64,000 nt of DNA from Dryobates pubescens (taxonomy: Eukaryota; Chordata; Aves; Piciformes; Picidae), in assembly GCF_014839835.1 (NCBI RefSeq), contig NC_071624.1, positions 23,361,612 to 23,425,611 on the forward strand, in the 5' to 3' direction. The notes beneath the pieces were generated by a model. The model did no database searches and was not told where the DNA came from. It saw nothing but the letters and a program-made list of their open reading frames with translations. A program made the translations under genes and the position numbers. Shown one piece after another: positions 21,636-39,800 of the stretch (position 1 is its first letter; every line of letters begins with the position of its first letter).

Positions 21636-24176
21636 CGTGGCTCCCCTGCCCACTGGAGACATTGCCATCATGGCTCAGCTGCCCACTGATGTCACCAAGC
21701 TGTGACCACAGAGCAGCAGAACCGTTGCTGTGGTGCCTCCAGCTGCTTCAGGCCATCCACCTCCTACTTGCCCATCGCCTCCCACTTGACCTCTGCTGCC
21801 CACAGCTCTTTCCACTTCTGCAGGGAGCAGGTTAGTGAATAAGCAATGATGGAGCTCTCTGAGGTAGCCCCCAGGCAGGGTGGGCAGCTGGGATCCCAGC
21901 TCTGTTTCCTATCACCATGGCTACGGCACTCAGAACCCACCCTGCCTCGGGAACTCTCCAAGGCTCACCAGAAACAGGGTGAGGAGAGTTGCAGGGTCAC
22001 TAGGTTGTCAAGGCTTTGGGCTGGGCTGGGTGTTAACCCTCTGATCATCTTTGTGGCCTCTTCCGGACCTGCTCCAGGAGCTCCAGGTCCCCTCCTATGC
22101 TGGGGACACCAGCACTGGATGCAGTACTGCAGGTGGGGGTCTCACTAGAGCAGAGGGGCAGAACCACTTCCCAGTTAGCTCTGCTCTGACTCAGAGCAGG
22201 ACACTGGTGCCCACTTGCAGGCAGACACACCAGCAGAGCTCTCCTGGAAGCTGCCAGCTTGGCTGGAATGGCCTAGAGAGAGAGCTCAGTAAAGCAGAGT
22301 TAATGAGCTAGGAAAGGCTTGCACAGGGAGTCAGGCTCCTGTTGGGACTGGGAAGGACACAGCAGCTACCAGTTCTGGCATTTATTTAGGTGTTCACCAC
22401 ATGCTCTTGCTGCACTACAAGTATGACAGGAAATGCAAGCATGTACATTCATTTGATGAGAAATAAAGGCCAGCTCCTCTTCCCAAAGGAACCCCTGGGG
22501 GGGCAGAAAAAGGCTTTGCAAGGAAACTGCCTCCCGAGCATCAAGCTCATCAGCCAGCTTAGATTAAGCTTCTGTGCCTCAAGCTCTTTCACCTGCAGCC
22601 ATCCTGCTGTGCTCCAGGGTCTGAACACAGAAGACAAAGAAGTTCTAGGATGGTGCCATCAAGTTTTACCCACACAGCATCACCTGAGGCTCTTGCCCAG
22701 GGTCTCCTTTGCTGATGTATTATTTAGTGCTAAGTGGCAGTGAGAAGCTAAAGGGCAGCATTGATCCCCTTCAGTGCTCCAGGAAAGGAACAGGAAGAGG
22801 TGGCCAGCTGGAAACCCAGCAGCTGAGGGCTTGCAGGCAGGAGGAATCTCACCAAGCTGATCATGTATGCAGAGATCTCCATGCTGAGGCTGTCTCCTCG
22901 GGGCCAATACAGTAACTAGGCCACTCTCTTCCCCAGGCAGCATTTGAGATCACCTTGGGGGAAAAAGAAAGCACCTGACAGTGGATAGGATGGTTCAGGA
23001 AGCTCCATTTCACTGGTCCTCAGCAAAGTTCCACAGTGGCAAGTGCTTCCAAAGTGTCACTGCAGAACTGCAACCCAGCTGTGCCCAAGCTCCTGTCAGG
23101 AGACTGCTGAGGAAAACAGCTGCCAAGAGGAAGCTTTTGATCAAGGATCTAGCCCTGAAGGTCACTCAAGCAGCCAAACCTCTACTCCTCCAGCTGACTT
23201 CATCTCTCCCTGCTTCAGTTACAGAAAATCCACAAGGTGTCAGTGGTAGGAAGGAAAAGGTCCCACCAGGATCTGTTTAACTGCCCTAGAACAGGCAGTG
23301 TCCTGCACTCAGAGCATCAGCAGCAAACAATGAACTCAGCGCGGGCTGGAGAGATGCAGCCCTTGGCTACCTGCAGCTCCTGGCGTGCTGCATACCCTCA
23401 GCATGGGAGCAGGTCCAGAGCACTAAAGGCTTCCTAAATGCCTGCTGGTTTAGCTTGCAGTCCCCCCAAACACAGACTGTGCCTGGTGGTTTGTATTTTT
23501 AGCATCTCCTTCCCCAGCTGTTGTGGATCTCCAGGAAAAAAGGGAGGCCAAGCTCAACTTCAAGGCATTTGTTTTAAGATGGCTGAAAGAAGACTCCACA
23601 GAATTACCAAGAGCCACATCCTGTGCCTCAGCAGCTGGCTGCAGATTGTGTGTGTGTGTGTATACTAGAAAGCAGCAGAAAGAGACAAGAGGATAAAGGA
23701 GAACTGCCAGGATTGTCCTCTGTCAGGCTGGGGGGGAGAAAAGGGCACACACAAACAGTTACCTCTGGGGCACGAGGGCCCAACACAAACCTGTCTCCAT
23801 GGCCAGGGGGCACCGCTGCCTGCCTGCTCCAGATTCCTTTTGTCACCAAAGGAGAAGAGCTCACACTCACCCTTCAGCCCTCAGAAAGGCAGAGAGAGCT
23901 TCTGGATGGTTAACAAAAATAATGACTTTATTTCTGTCTCTAGAATATATATAAATAGATGCTCAGCCTTTTGCATTTGCTGCAGCTCAAGAGATTTGAT
24001 CAATAAGTTATCTGGAGGACCCTTTTGGTTCCTTCCCCTCCCTCCCCTAAGTCAGCAAGTCCTCTTACAGCCAGGGAAAAGAAAATCTGTAGGAAAGCTC
24101 CTTGAAATGACTCCAATTATCAAGCAGCCAACCATGGAAGTCTCAGTGAACTTTCATGCTGCCAAGAGGAAAGAAT
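21636..24176. other. Upstream of CCDC183-like gene; distal part may be SBDS 3' UTR
   Basis: Mostly unique sequence. It contains a short (TG)n near 23648-23660 and candidate minus-strand AATAAA signals at 23927 and near 22381. I see no further coding exon. Confidence 0.5.
23927..23932 (-). promoter_or_regulatory. SBDS: Candidate poly(A) signal for SBDS
   Basis: AATAAA on the minus strand, about 1.29 kb after the SBDS stop. A CR1 with its tail (24177-24770) would lie inside this 3' UTR. Another AATAAA on the minus strand near 22381-22386 could serve a longer form. Confidence 0.4.
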
Positions 24177-24245
24177 AGAATAGAGTAGAATAGAGTAGAG
24201 TAGAGTAGAATAGAATAGAATAGAATAGAATAGAATAGAATAGGA
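24177..24245 (-). repeat. (TAGAA)/(TAGAG)n CR1 tail
   Basis: Pentamer array leading into the antisense CR1 at 24250. Confidence 0.92.
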
Positions 24246-24249
24246 ATGG

Positions 24250-24768
24250 AATAGAATTAACCAGGTTGGTAGAGACCTTTGAGATCATCAAGTCCAACCT
24301 CTCACCCAGCACCATCTGATCAACTAAACCATGGCACCAAGTGCCTCATCCAATCCCTTCTTGAACACCTCCAGGGATGGGGACTCCACCACCTCCCCAA
24401 GCAGCACATCCCAACGGCCAATCACTCTTTCTATGAAGAATTTCTTCCTCACCTCCAGCCTAAACCTCCCCTGGCACAGCTTGAGACTGTGTCCTCTTGT
24501 TCTGGTGCTGCTTGCCTGGGAGAAGAGACCAACCCCCTCCTGGCTATAACCTCCCTTCAGAGAGTTGGAGAGAGCAAGAAGGTCTCCCCTGAGCCTCCTC
24601 TTCTGCAGGCTAAGCAACCCCAGCTCCCTCAGCCTCTCCTCCCAGGGCTGTGCTCCAGACCCCTCCCCAGCCTCCTTGCCCTTCTCTGGACACATTCAAG
24701 TGTCTCAATGTCCTTCTTAAATTGAGGAGCCCAGAACTGGACACAGGACTCAAGGTCCTAGATGGGGT
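24250..24768 (-). mobile_element. CR1 LINE 3' part, young type
   Basis: AATTAACCAGGTTGGTAGAG to CCAGAACTGGACACAGGACT; sense with the SBDS transcript and inside its probable 3' UTR. Confidence 0.92.
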
Positions 24769-25220
24769 TTAGACACTCTTCACCTCTTTAGAGGTGCAAA
24801 TGCAGCTCCCTTGTCCTAAGGCAACCCTCCTCCCATCCAAACCCCACCCCCCCTATGCCACCTTCCACTCCACGCCTGACGATTTGCCGTAAAACCAGCT
24901 GGCAGCGTGGCGACCAAACACTCTGCAACAGCAACCCTCCAAGCAAACCAAAGCTGGGCCAACCTCCCTGCCATGTTACAAACTCTTTCACACAGCCCTG
25001 ACACAAAAGGCTCCCCCAGGCAAAGCCATTTGCAAACCAAGCCAGTGTCACACGAGTTAGAAGAACAAAAACCACCCCAACCAACCCCCACTGCATGGAC
25101 AAATCCCAAGGGATCAGTGTCAGAATGTATTTGGCAGCAAGAGATGGGGGAAAAAAAAACCATGAAGGCCTAAGAGAAGAGAGGGGCTGAGGCCAGGGCT
25201 TCTGCAGGGTGCTGCTTCCA

Positions 25221-30613
<5,393 letters not shown>

Positions 30614-30658
<45 letters not shown>
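30614..30658. repeat. (GGC)15 trinucleotide repeat abutting the SBDS start codon
   Basis: Fifteen perfect GGC units on the plus strand, read as (GCC)15 in the SBDS 5' leader, ending directly at the ATG. It also gives the start codon a good Kozak context (GCCGCCATG). Confidence 0.95.
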
Positions 30659-30878
30659 TTCCCCGGCGCCGGGCGAGCGCGGGGCTGAGGGGGCGCTGCC
30701 GCCCCACGCTGCCTCCCCATTGGGCGGCGCTGCGCTATGCCCGCCCGCTGGCGCACCAACAAAAGGCGTCCGGAGGGAAACAGGCAGGGGTGGCGGCGGT
30801 GGTGGCCGGCCGGAAGGGGAAAGAGAAGCGCGTGGCGCATGGCCTGAGGAGAGGGGGTTCCGCTAGTGGGGAGCGGGC
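30614..30878. promoter_or_regulatory. Bidirectional SBDS/TYW1 promoter (CpG-rich)
   Basis: Only 265 bases separate the SBDS start (minus) from the TYW1 start (plus). The stretch is GC- and CpG-rich with no TATA box seen. Candidate sites: inverted CCAAT at 30719-30723 overlapping a GC box GGGCGG at 30722-30727, and an ETS-type CCGGAAG at 30810-30816. A two-codon upstream ORF (ATG GCC TGA) lies near 30838 on the plus side. The SBDS-TYW1 head-to-head pair is also present in human, which supports a shared promoter. Sites are by eye. Confidence 0.8.
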
Positions 30879-33800
30879 ATGGAGGGCCGGGGTGAGTGCG
30901 AGGGCTGTGTCTGGGGGGCTCAGCCGTGAGGGAGGGGTGCGTGTGGGGGGCAATAACCCTCATGTCGGTCCCTCGGGGGGGCTGTACCTGGGGGACTCAC
31001 GCCGGAGGGCTCAGTCCTGGGAGTTACCTGTCCAGGGGGCTCCAAACCGCGAGGGAGGTGTCGGAGGGGCGGGGAGCGGGGGGCTTGCAACCGTAAGGAA
31101 GAACTCTGTGTGGTGTGGAAAGAGGGAGGGATGCACCTCAGGGGGGACATGACCAGGAGGGGGTGTGCACGTGGGGTGCAGCTGCGGGGAGGGATAACCG
31201 TGAGGGATGTGTCCGAGTGTCGGCTAATAACGGGGGGGGGAATAACGGGGAGGGGGACGGGGAGAGGGGGAGGAATAACGGGTTGGCGGAAATAACGGGG
31301 GCGGGGATAGGGAGAGAGGGAGGAATAACGGGGGGGGCAGTAACGGGGAGAGGGGTGTGGGGGGATAGTTATTTGGGGAAGGGGTCATAACATTAAGAGG
31401 CAATGTCTGGGTGGGGGTAATAACCATGAGGGAAGGGGGTAATAATAGTGAGGGGGTAACCAGCTCCTGAGGTCTGCATGTGTTGGGTCTGTGCAGAGCC
31501 AAGGCCAGCAGGATACAGTGGGTGCTTCCCAAGGGCTTGCTCTTGTGCCACCCTCAAATAGAGTGTCCAGTTCTGGTGTCCATGGAGCAAGTCAAGAGGA
31601 GGGTCCCAAGGTTGATCCAAGGGCTGGAGCACCTCTGCTGTGAGGGTGGGCTGAGGGAGTTGGTTTTTTTCCCAGCCTGGAGAAGAGAAGGCTTTGGGAG
31701 GGACCTCAGAGCTGCCTTCCAATACCTAAAGGGATCCTACAGGAAGGCTGCAGGGGGACTCTTCATCAGGGTGTTCAGTGATGGGACAAGGGGGGATGGT
31801 TTGAAGCTGGGGGAGAGCAGGGTCAGACTGGATCTCAGAACTTTAGTACAAGGGTGGGGAGACCCTGGAACAGGCTGCCCAGGGAGGCTGTGGGTGTCTC
31901 CTCCCTGGAGGTGCTCAAGGCTGGGTTGGATGAGGCTTTGAGCAACCAGGGCTGGTTGAGAGGTGTCCTTGCCCATGGCAGGAAGGTTGGAGTAGGGGAT
32001 CTCTGAGGTACTTTCCAACCCAAGCCATGCTCTGACTTTTTACCTCCAGACACTTGCACAGCACAGAAGTTCCCTGTGTTGCCTTAGACCAGACCCTGCC
32101 AGTCCAAGAATGAACCCAGAGTTTCTTTGTGGCAGTCTAAAAATACTAGCTTGGATGCACAGAGAGAACTCAGCTGACACCTCTGAGGAGGCAAAAAGCT
32201 CCTGTGATCAGCTGATTTTGTTGTCTTTAGCCAAAAGCTGCTTCCTGCAGAGCCAAGGGAATAGCTAATGGCATCAAACTGGGTACTGGTTTTTGTGTGT
32301 GCCCATTATGACCTCCTCCTGTAGGAATCACCTTGTGCTAAATCTGATTTCTCCTAGGTTTGGATACCTCAGTGGATGCATGGAACTTCTTCTCTACTTC
32401 CCTGGTGTCCTTATGGCTGCAGAGGTTTTATATCTATGCTGCTGTTGCTTTGGGGCTCAGCATTTGGCTCATCATTCACTTCACCACCACCACAGGAAAA
32501 AAGGAGGTAACTGAAGAGGTAGGAAGAGCCCCAAAATCTGTCTGGAAGTGAATAGTTGCCAGGTAAAGAAACCCCTGGTGCAGTGAAATGAGCTCCTGCT
32601 CTGTGTGTCCACCTGGGTGGTCTCAGACCCCAGTTCATGGATTCACAGAATGGGTTGGAAGGGACCTTAAAGATCATCCAGTTCCAACCCCCCTGCCATG
32701 GGCAGGGACACCTCCCACCAGCCTCATCCAACCTGGCTTTGAACACCTCCAGGGAGGGGACATCCACAACCTCCCTGGGCAATCTCTTCCAGTGTCTCCC
32801 CACCCTTCACTGGAAAGAACTTCTGCCTAATCTCCAGTCTGAATCAGCTCTCTTCAATCATTTGAGGGTTATAACCCTGTCTGGATTGTTTCATCTTTGT
32901 GTTTCATCAGTCCCCTTCTTGCTCTGATGCTAAAGCAGATCTCAGCTGACCTCTTGTTACTGGGAGAATGTTTCGGCCTGGGTCACTCTGTTAGCTCAGG
33001 TAAATCACTCTGTGCCCAGGGTTTTCACTTTCATGTTTCCATGTTAATGCCAAGATTAGGCTGGGTTTGGGATGGGAGTGGGATGAAGCTGTTCAGCACA
33101 TGAAACCCTCCTTGTGCAGGTGAGTGAAGTTGTGCTGGGGGAGTTGGGAGGCTCTTGGATCCAGGTGGATCCTGTTGTCTCCTCATTGTGTGGGAGGAGT
33201 GTATTGTAGCATGGCTTGCTACAGAGAAGTAGTTCCTTCTGTGTCTTAGAGGAAATAAAACCAGTTGGGGCTGTTCAGCCTGGAGAAAAGAAGGCTCTGG
33301 GGAGACCTTAGAGCAGTTTTCCAGTACCTGAAGGGGGCTGCAGGAGAGCTGGGGAGGGACTCTTAGAGGGCTTGTAGTGGCAGGGTGAGAGGCAATGACT
33401 TTGAGCTGGAAGAGGGGAGACTGAAGCTGCAGATGAGGAAGAAATTCTTTCCAGTGAGGGTGGTGAGACCCTGGCACAGGTTGCCCAGGGGGGTTGTGGA
33501 TGCCCTCTCCCTGGAGGTGTTCAAAGCCAGCTTGGATGAGGCCTTGAGCAACCTGGTTGTCTGGTGGGGAGGTGTCCCTGCCCGTGGCAGGGGGGTTGGA
33601 ACTGGATCATCTTTGAGGTCCCTTCCACCCCAAACCACTTTTTGAATCAATGAAAATACTTCAGCTGTTTGTGTAGTGCTGAGAGTCTGGCCTTTAAATG
33701 CTTTGGGGGGGGAATGGAGTTAAAATCCCTTTGAAAAGGAAGTGAATGTGACAGTGCTTGTTTCACAGGGCAAGAACTCCAAGGGGAGTCCCACTGCTTT

Positions 33801-36800
33801 GGAAGGAGCAGAAGACAAACTGGTGAATGGCTCTGCCACCCTGAAGGCAAAGGAGGTCTATGTTGCTGGGGTGAAGATTTTCTATGGGTCTCAGACTGGC
33901 ACAGCAAAGGTAAAAGTTACCTTTTTCTCCATGTATTGAAGTTGTTCTGACATCCTCAGCTGCAAGGATGTTGCCTACCCTGCAGAAAGTACACCATGTG
34001 AAAGGTCATTAGAAGCCATTGTCTAACATGAGTGACAGGCTGGGGTCAGAGTGGCTGAGAGCAGACAGGCAGAGGGGGAGCTGGGGTACTGGTTGATAGT
34101 AGGATGAACACGAGCCAGCAGTGTGCCCAGGTGGCCCAGAAGGCCAATGGCATCCTGGCCTGCATCAGGAAGAGTGTGGCCAGCAGGAGCAGGGAAGGCA
34201 TTGTGCCCTGTGCTCAGCGCTGCTTAGGCCACACCTTGAGTCCTGTGTCCAGTTCTGGGCTCCTCAAATTAAGAAGGACATTGGACACCTTCAAGTCTCA
34301 GAGAAGGGCAACAAAGCTGGGGAGGGGTCTGGAGCACAGCCCTGTGAGGAGAGGCTGAGGGAGCTGGGGTTGCTTAGCCTGCAGAAGAGGAGGCTCAGGG
34401 GAGACCTTCTTGCTCTCTGCAACTCCCTGAAGGGAGGTTGTAGCCAGGTGGGGGTTGGTCTCTTCTCCCAGGCAAGCAGCACCAGAACAAGAGGACACAG
34501 TGTCAAGCTGTGCCAGGGGAGATTCAGGCTGGATGTTAGGAAGAAGTTCTTCCCAGCAAGAGAGATTGGCCCTTGGGATGTGCTGCCCAGGGAGGTAGTA
34601 GGATCCCCATCCCTGGAGGTGTTTAGGAATAGCCTGGATGAGGCACTTGGTGCCATGGTTTAGTTGATCAGATGGTGTTGGGTGACAGGTTGGACTTGAT
34701 GATCTCAAATATCTTTTCCAACCTGCTTAATTCTAATCCAAAAGGAAATGATGCAATTTTTCTCCTCCCTTGAAGTGGGACATGCAGTAGAGGCATCCAT
34801 TGTGAAGCTCTGACTCTTAATTTGCTAGCAGGTTGTCTTAGGCTGGTTTGGGTGCTTTCTCAAGCTGGAATTCATGTGTAAATGTGAATTCAGTCCCTTA
34901 AAATCCATGTGATCACCTTTCAGCCTCTTTCATATCTCATCTGTGAGGAATTGGAGGCCCAGTGTCCAGTTCTGGTGTTATTGTTCTTTCTGTGCTGGGA
35001 GAAGTAATTGGCCATTGGAATGTGCTGCTCAGGGAGGTGGTGGAGTCACTGCCCCTGGAGGTGTTCAGAAAAGGCTTGGATGTGGCACTTGGAGCCATGG
35101 TTTAGTTGTCAGGAGGTGTTAGGTATTAGGTAACAGGTTGGACTTGATGATCTCTGAGGTCTTTTCCAACCTGGTTGATTCTATGATTCTGGTTGTAAGT
35201 GGCTGCCCACAGCAGGGCTTCTTTGAGCCTTTAGTTCATAGAATGCCTTGGGTTGGAGGGGACCTTAAAGACCATCTGGTTGCAACCTCCTGCCATGGGC
35301 AGGGACATCTCCACCAGCCCAGTTTGCTCAAGGCCTCGTCCAAGCTGGCTTTGAACACCTCCAGGGAGGGGACAGCCACAACCTGTTCCAGTGTCTCCTC
35401 ACCCTCACTGTAGTTGTGTTGCAGTAATTGCTAACTTTCCCCATCTCTTCTCTCAGAGGTTTGCCAAAGGCCTGGCTGAAGCTGTTACTCCCCTTCATTT
35501 GCCTGTGGAAGTCATTAGCATGGGAGACTATGATCCAGAAGATTGCTTATCAGAGGAGGTGGGTGTCATTGAGTATGATAAGTGCAAGATTTTTTTCCTG
35601 GGCTCCCTGAAGGCTCTTTCCTGCTTCTCTTTATCTCCTGTTAGCCTGCAAATCTCCAAACCTGTGTGGTTTCCTCCTGCTTGCAGCACTGGTGAGGCCA
35701 CAGCATGTGTACTGGGCTCAGTTTTGAGGCCCCCACCACAAGTAGGATCTTGAGGGGCTGGAGCATGTCCAGAGAAGGGCAACAAAGCTGATGAAGGGTC
35801 TGGAGAACAGGGCTGCTGAGGAGCAGCTGAGGGAGCTGGGGTTGCTTAGCCTGGAGAAGAAGCAGCTCAGGGGAGACCTTCTGTCTCTCTGCAGCTACCT
35901 AAAAGAAGGCTGGAGTGAGGTGGAGAGGTTCATAGATTCATGGAATGGTTGGGGTTGGAAGGGACCTTAAAGATCATCTATTTGGTCTCTTCTCCCATGT
36001 AACAAGTGACAGGAGAAGAGAAACTGGCTTCAAGTGGCACCTTGGGGGGGCTTTGGGCTGGCTACTAGCAGGCATTTCTTCCCTGGAAGTGTTCTGCACC
36101 CCTGGAGCAGCTTGATCTCTGCTGGCTGTTGTAAGATGGCTTTGCAGGGGGGTGGATGCTCACCACCAGTGGGATTATCACCTGCTCCACCCCCACCAAG
36201 CTGGAATTCATCTGTAAAGGTGAATCCAGTCACTTAAAATCCATGTGATCTACTTTCAGCCTTCTATACCCTCATCTGTGTGAGGAATTGGAGGCCCAGT
36301 GTCCAGTTCTGCTGGTGGTGGTCTTTCTGTGCTGGGAGAAGTAATTGGCCATTGGAATGTGCTGCCCAGGGAGGTGGTGGAGTCCCTGTCCCTGGAGGTA
36401 TCACAGTATCAGTCAGGGTTGGAAGGGACCACAAGGATCATCTGGTTCCAGCCCCCAGTGTGCCCAGGTGTTTGCAAAAGGCTTGGATGTGGCACTTGGA
36501 GCCATGGTTTGGTTGTCAGGGGGTGCTGGGTGATAGGTTGGACTTGATGCTCTCTGAGGTCTTTATTAGCCCCCCCTGGTGAAGCTCTGCTCTCCTGACA
36601 TGTTCCAGCTGCCTTCTGGGTGTGAAGTGCTCTGAAGCATGGGGTGATCTCTGCTCTGCTTCTCTCCTCAGACAAGCAGCAGGAACATTTGTGTGTTCCT
36701 GGTGGCTACATACACAGATGGGCAACCCCCTGAGAGCGCAGCCTGGTTCTGCAAGTGGTTGGAGGAGGCTGCCAGTGACTTCCGCTACGGCAAGACCTAC

Positions 36801-39800
36801 CTGAAGGGCCTGAGCTATGCTGTCTTTGGCTTGGGGAACTCAGTTTATGTTGATCACTACAACACAGTAAGTATCTGCTCTGCAGCTTTGCCTTGGGGTC
36901 TGCTCTCCTGAAAGGCCTGGTGTGGGAGCACCAAGGTGCCACAGACCTGAACACCGCTGGCGCTCCGCGTGGGGATCGCAGCTGCTGCGCACGCTGGAGC
37001 AGGGGCTGGGGGTCAGGGCGCAGGCAGTGCAGCTCTGAAGCAGCCTGTGCTGCCCTTTGGAATGGGGAAGGAGGCCCTCTGAGCACTGTGCTCCTCTGGG
37101 AATGCACTTGGTAAACCCTCAAGGAGTTCATCTCCCACTTCTGAAAGCTTTCTGTTACCCCCTGAGGGCCCAGGACTGCCCAGCCTCTCGCTCGCTGTTC
37201 AGAGGGCTTTGAGCTTTCTGCCTGGCTGCACTGTGGGGATTTGGGCTTTACTTCCTGGTGTCAAATGTGAAGGTTTCAGCCTGATGATTTAGTTTCAGCC
37301 ACAATAATGGCATGGCCTGTCACTGGGGCATGCCTGTGTAGCTGGGGCTATGTGAAATGTGTTACACAGTGAATGAGAGACACGGGGTTGTGGTTAGCTT
37401 GGGGTTGAACCTGGGTGATTTGCTGCAGCAGGGGAAGCTTAGGCTGGAGGTGAGGAGAAAGCTCTTCACTGAGAGAGCTGTTAGCCATTGGAATGTGCTG
37501 CCCAGGGAGGTGGTGGAGTCCCCATCCCTGGAGGTGTTCAAGAGGGGGATTGGATGTGGCACTGGGTGCCATGGTTCAGTCATGAGGCCTGTGGTGCCAG
37601 GTTGGACTTCATGATGCCTGAGGTCTCTTCCAGCCTTGGTGATTCTGTGAATTTCTCTTCTTGCTTCTTTGCTCTGGGAGGGAACCTGATTTGCTTCTGC
37701 TTGGCTCTGGCTGCGTTGCTTTGGTATTAACTTCTCTGCTTGTCTCTTCTGCCTCTTGTACAGGGGGGTAAGGGAGGGCAGAGAGGGAGGAGCTAGTGGC
37801 TTCCCCTGGTTCTTGTGCTGTTTATTACTGGTCAATCCCTCTAAAGATTGTGACTCCTCTTGGGTTTGGACACATTCATTGCATCCCGTTGTGGTTTTGC
37901 CTGTGGATACAGCTTTCATTAGATTCCAACTGAGCTGGCATGGCAAATTTGATGTTTGGGGGGGTTGGAATTGCAACCCCTCTCCAGTTTAATTGCCCTC
38001 TGAACTGTTTTTTCTCCCTCTCCCAGGTTGGCAGGAAGGTTGACAGGTGGCTGTGGATGCTGGGTGCCAGCCGTGTCCTGACTCGAGCCGAGGGGGACTG
38101 CAACGTGGCCCAGAGCAAGCATGGCAGCGTGGAGGCTGACTTTGAAGCCTGGAAAACCAAGTTCCTCAGTAGGCTCCAGGCCCTCTGCAGGGGGGAGAAG
38201 CAGCCCTGCAGTGGGAAGTGCAAGAAAGGGAAGTGCAAACCTCGGGGGAAGCAGAGCAAGGAGAGCTCAGATCAGGAGCGTGGAGCATCAGAGTCTGAGA
38301 CTGCTGAGGTACAGCTCAAATTCATGGCACCTCTTCTCTGCTTCCTCTTACAGCCCAGAGGGGTGTGGTGGGAGCTTAGTGCTACTTTGTGCTGCTGCAG
38401 AGGGGGAAGAGGGATGGAATCCTGTGGCAGATAAGCCACAATGGGCAGTCCAGAAAGAGTTGGTGATAGGCCTAGGCTGGATGTCATTTAGTCAAGAGGA
38501 AGACTCCATCCTCTAGAGGGAGGTGTGTGTTGTGACGTGCCCCAGGGAGCCAGTCTGGGCTCTCATTGGAGTCTTTACTTTGTCTTATGGATCTCTGAGG
38601 TCTTTTCCAGCCTGGTTAATTCTATTCTATCTGAAGAAGTAATTCCCTCTCTTGCTCTGCAGTGCAGAGCTGCTGTGGCACTTCAATGCTCCTTGCAGGC
38701 CATTTGTTGTGGGTTGGAAAAGGCTGCTGTGGCCCCATGGAGTTTTGTAGGGAAATGGGGGATCTTGTGGCTGAGTTGGTTGGGGAGTGCTGGGACAGGA
38801 GGAGGAAACCCTTGGTGTTCCAGCAGTGCAGTTTCCAGAAAGGGAGACAACTTCTCCTGGGCTTGCACAGCAGATCTCTCACTCCCTCTGCATTCAGACA
38901 GGGACACTTGGAGGGGTTAAGGGCACTTAACCTTCCAGATCATCACAGTGAGCAGTTGGGAGTTGGAGTTCTCATGGGAAGAGATACAGATGATGAAAAC
39001 AGAGCAGTGAGGAGGCAGGATACATGGAGTGAGTTTTCATAGGACCAGTCAGGGTTGGAAGGGACCACAAGGATCATCTAGTTCCAACCCCCCTGCCATG
39101 GGCAGGGACACCCCACACTAGATCAGGCTGGCCAGAGCCTCATCCAGCCTGGGCTTAAACACCTCCAGGGCTGGGGCCTCAACCACCTCCCTGCACAACC
39201 CATTCCAGGGCTTTACCACTCTCACAGGGAAGAACTTCCTCCTCACCTCCAGCCTGAATCGCTCCAGCTACATTCCATCCCCCCCAGTCCTATCACTCCC
39301 TGTCACCCTCAAAGGTCCCTCCCCAGCTTTCTTGGAGCCCCCTTCAGAACCTGGAAGGCCACAATGAGGTCACCTCAGAGCCTTCTCTTCTCCAGACTGA
39401 ACAGCCCCAACTCCCTCAGTCTGTCCTCATAGCAGAGCAGCTCCAGGCCTCTGCTCCTCCTCATGCCTGGCAGAGCTGAAGGTCTCATTTCACTTTTTCT
39501 CTGGTCTCCTAGGCAGAGGAGGTGTTTGAAAGCAGCAGTGAGGAGGAGGCTGGTGCTGAGGCAGCTGGAGGCACAGACTCGGTCGTTGATGTTGAAGACC
39601 TTGGCAAGATCGTGAGCCACGTCAGGAGGACAAAGGTACAGTGAGGAAGGAACTCTCTGGTGTCTGTCACTGCTCAGCTGAGCTGGTTGAAGTACCACCT
39701 GCTGGCTTTGAAGCTAGAGGATCTAGTTAGAGGGAGAGCAAAACACAAGCTGTTGGAGAGCCTGTCCCCAGGAGTGTTTGCTGTAGTGATCTGCTAACTG

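Noticed and set aside
21700-24170. Small open frames between the CCDC183-like gene and SBDS
   Set aside because: No start context, splice sites or recognisable domain; better explained as intergenic or 3' UTR.
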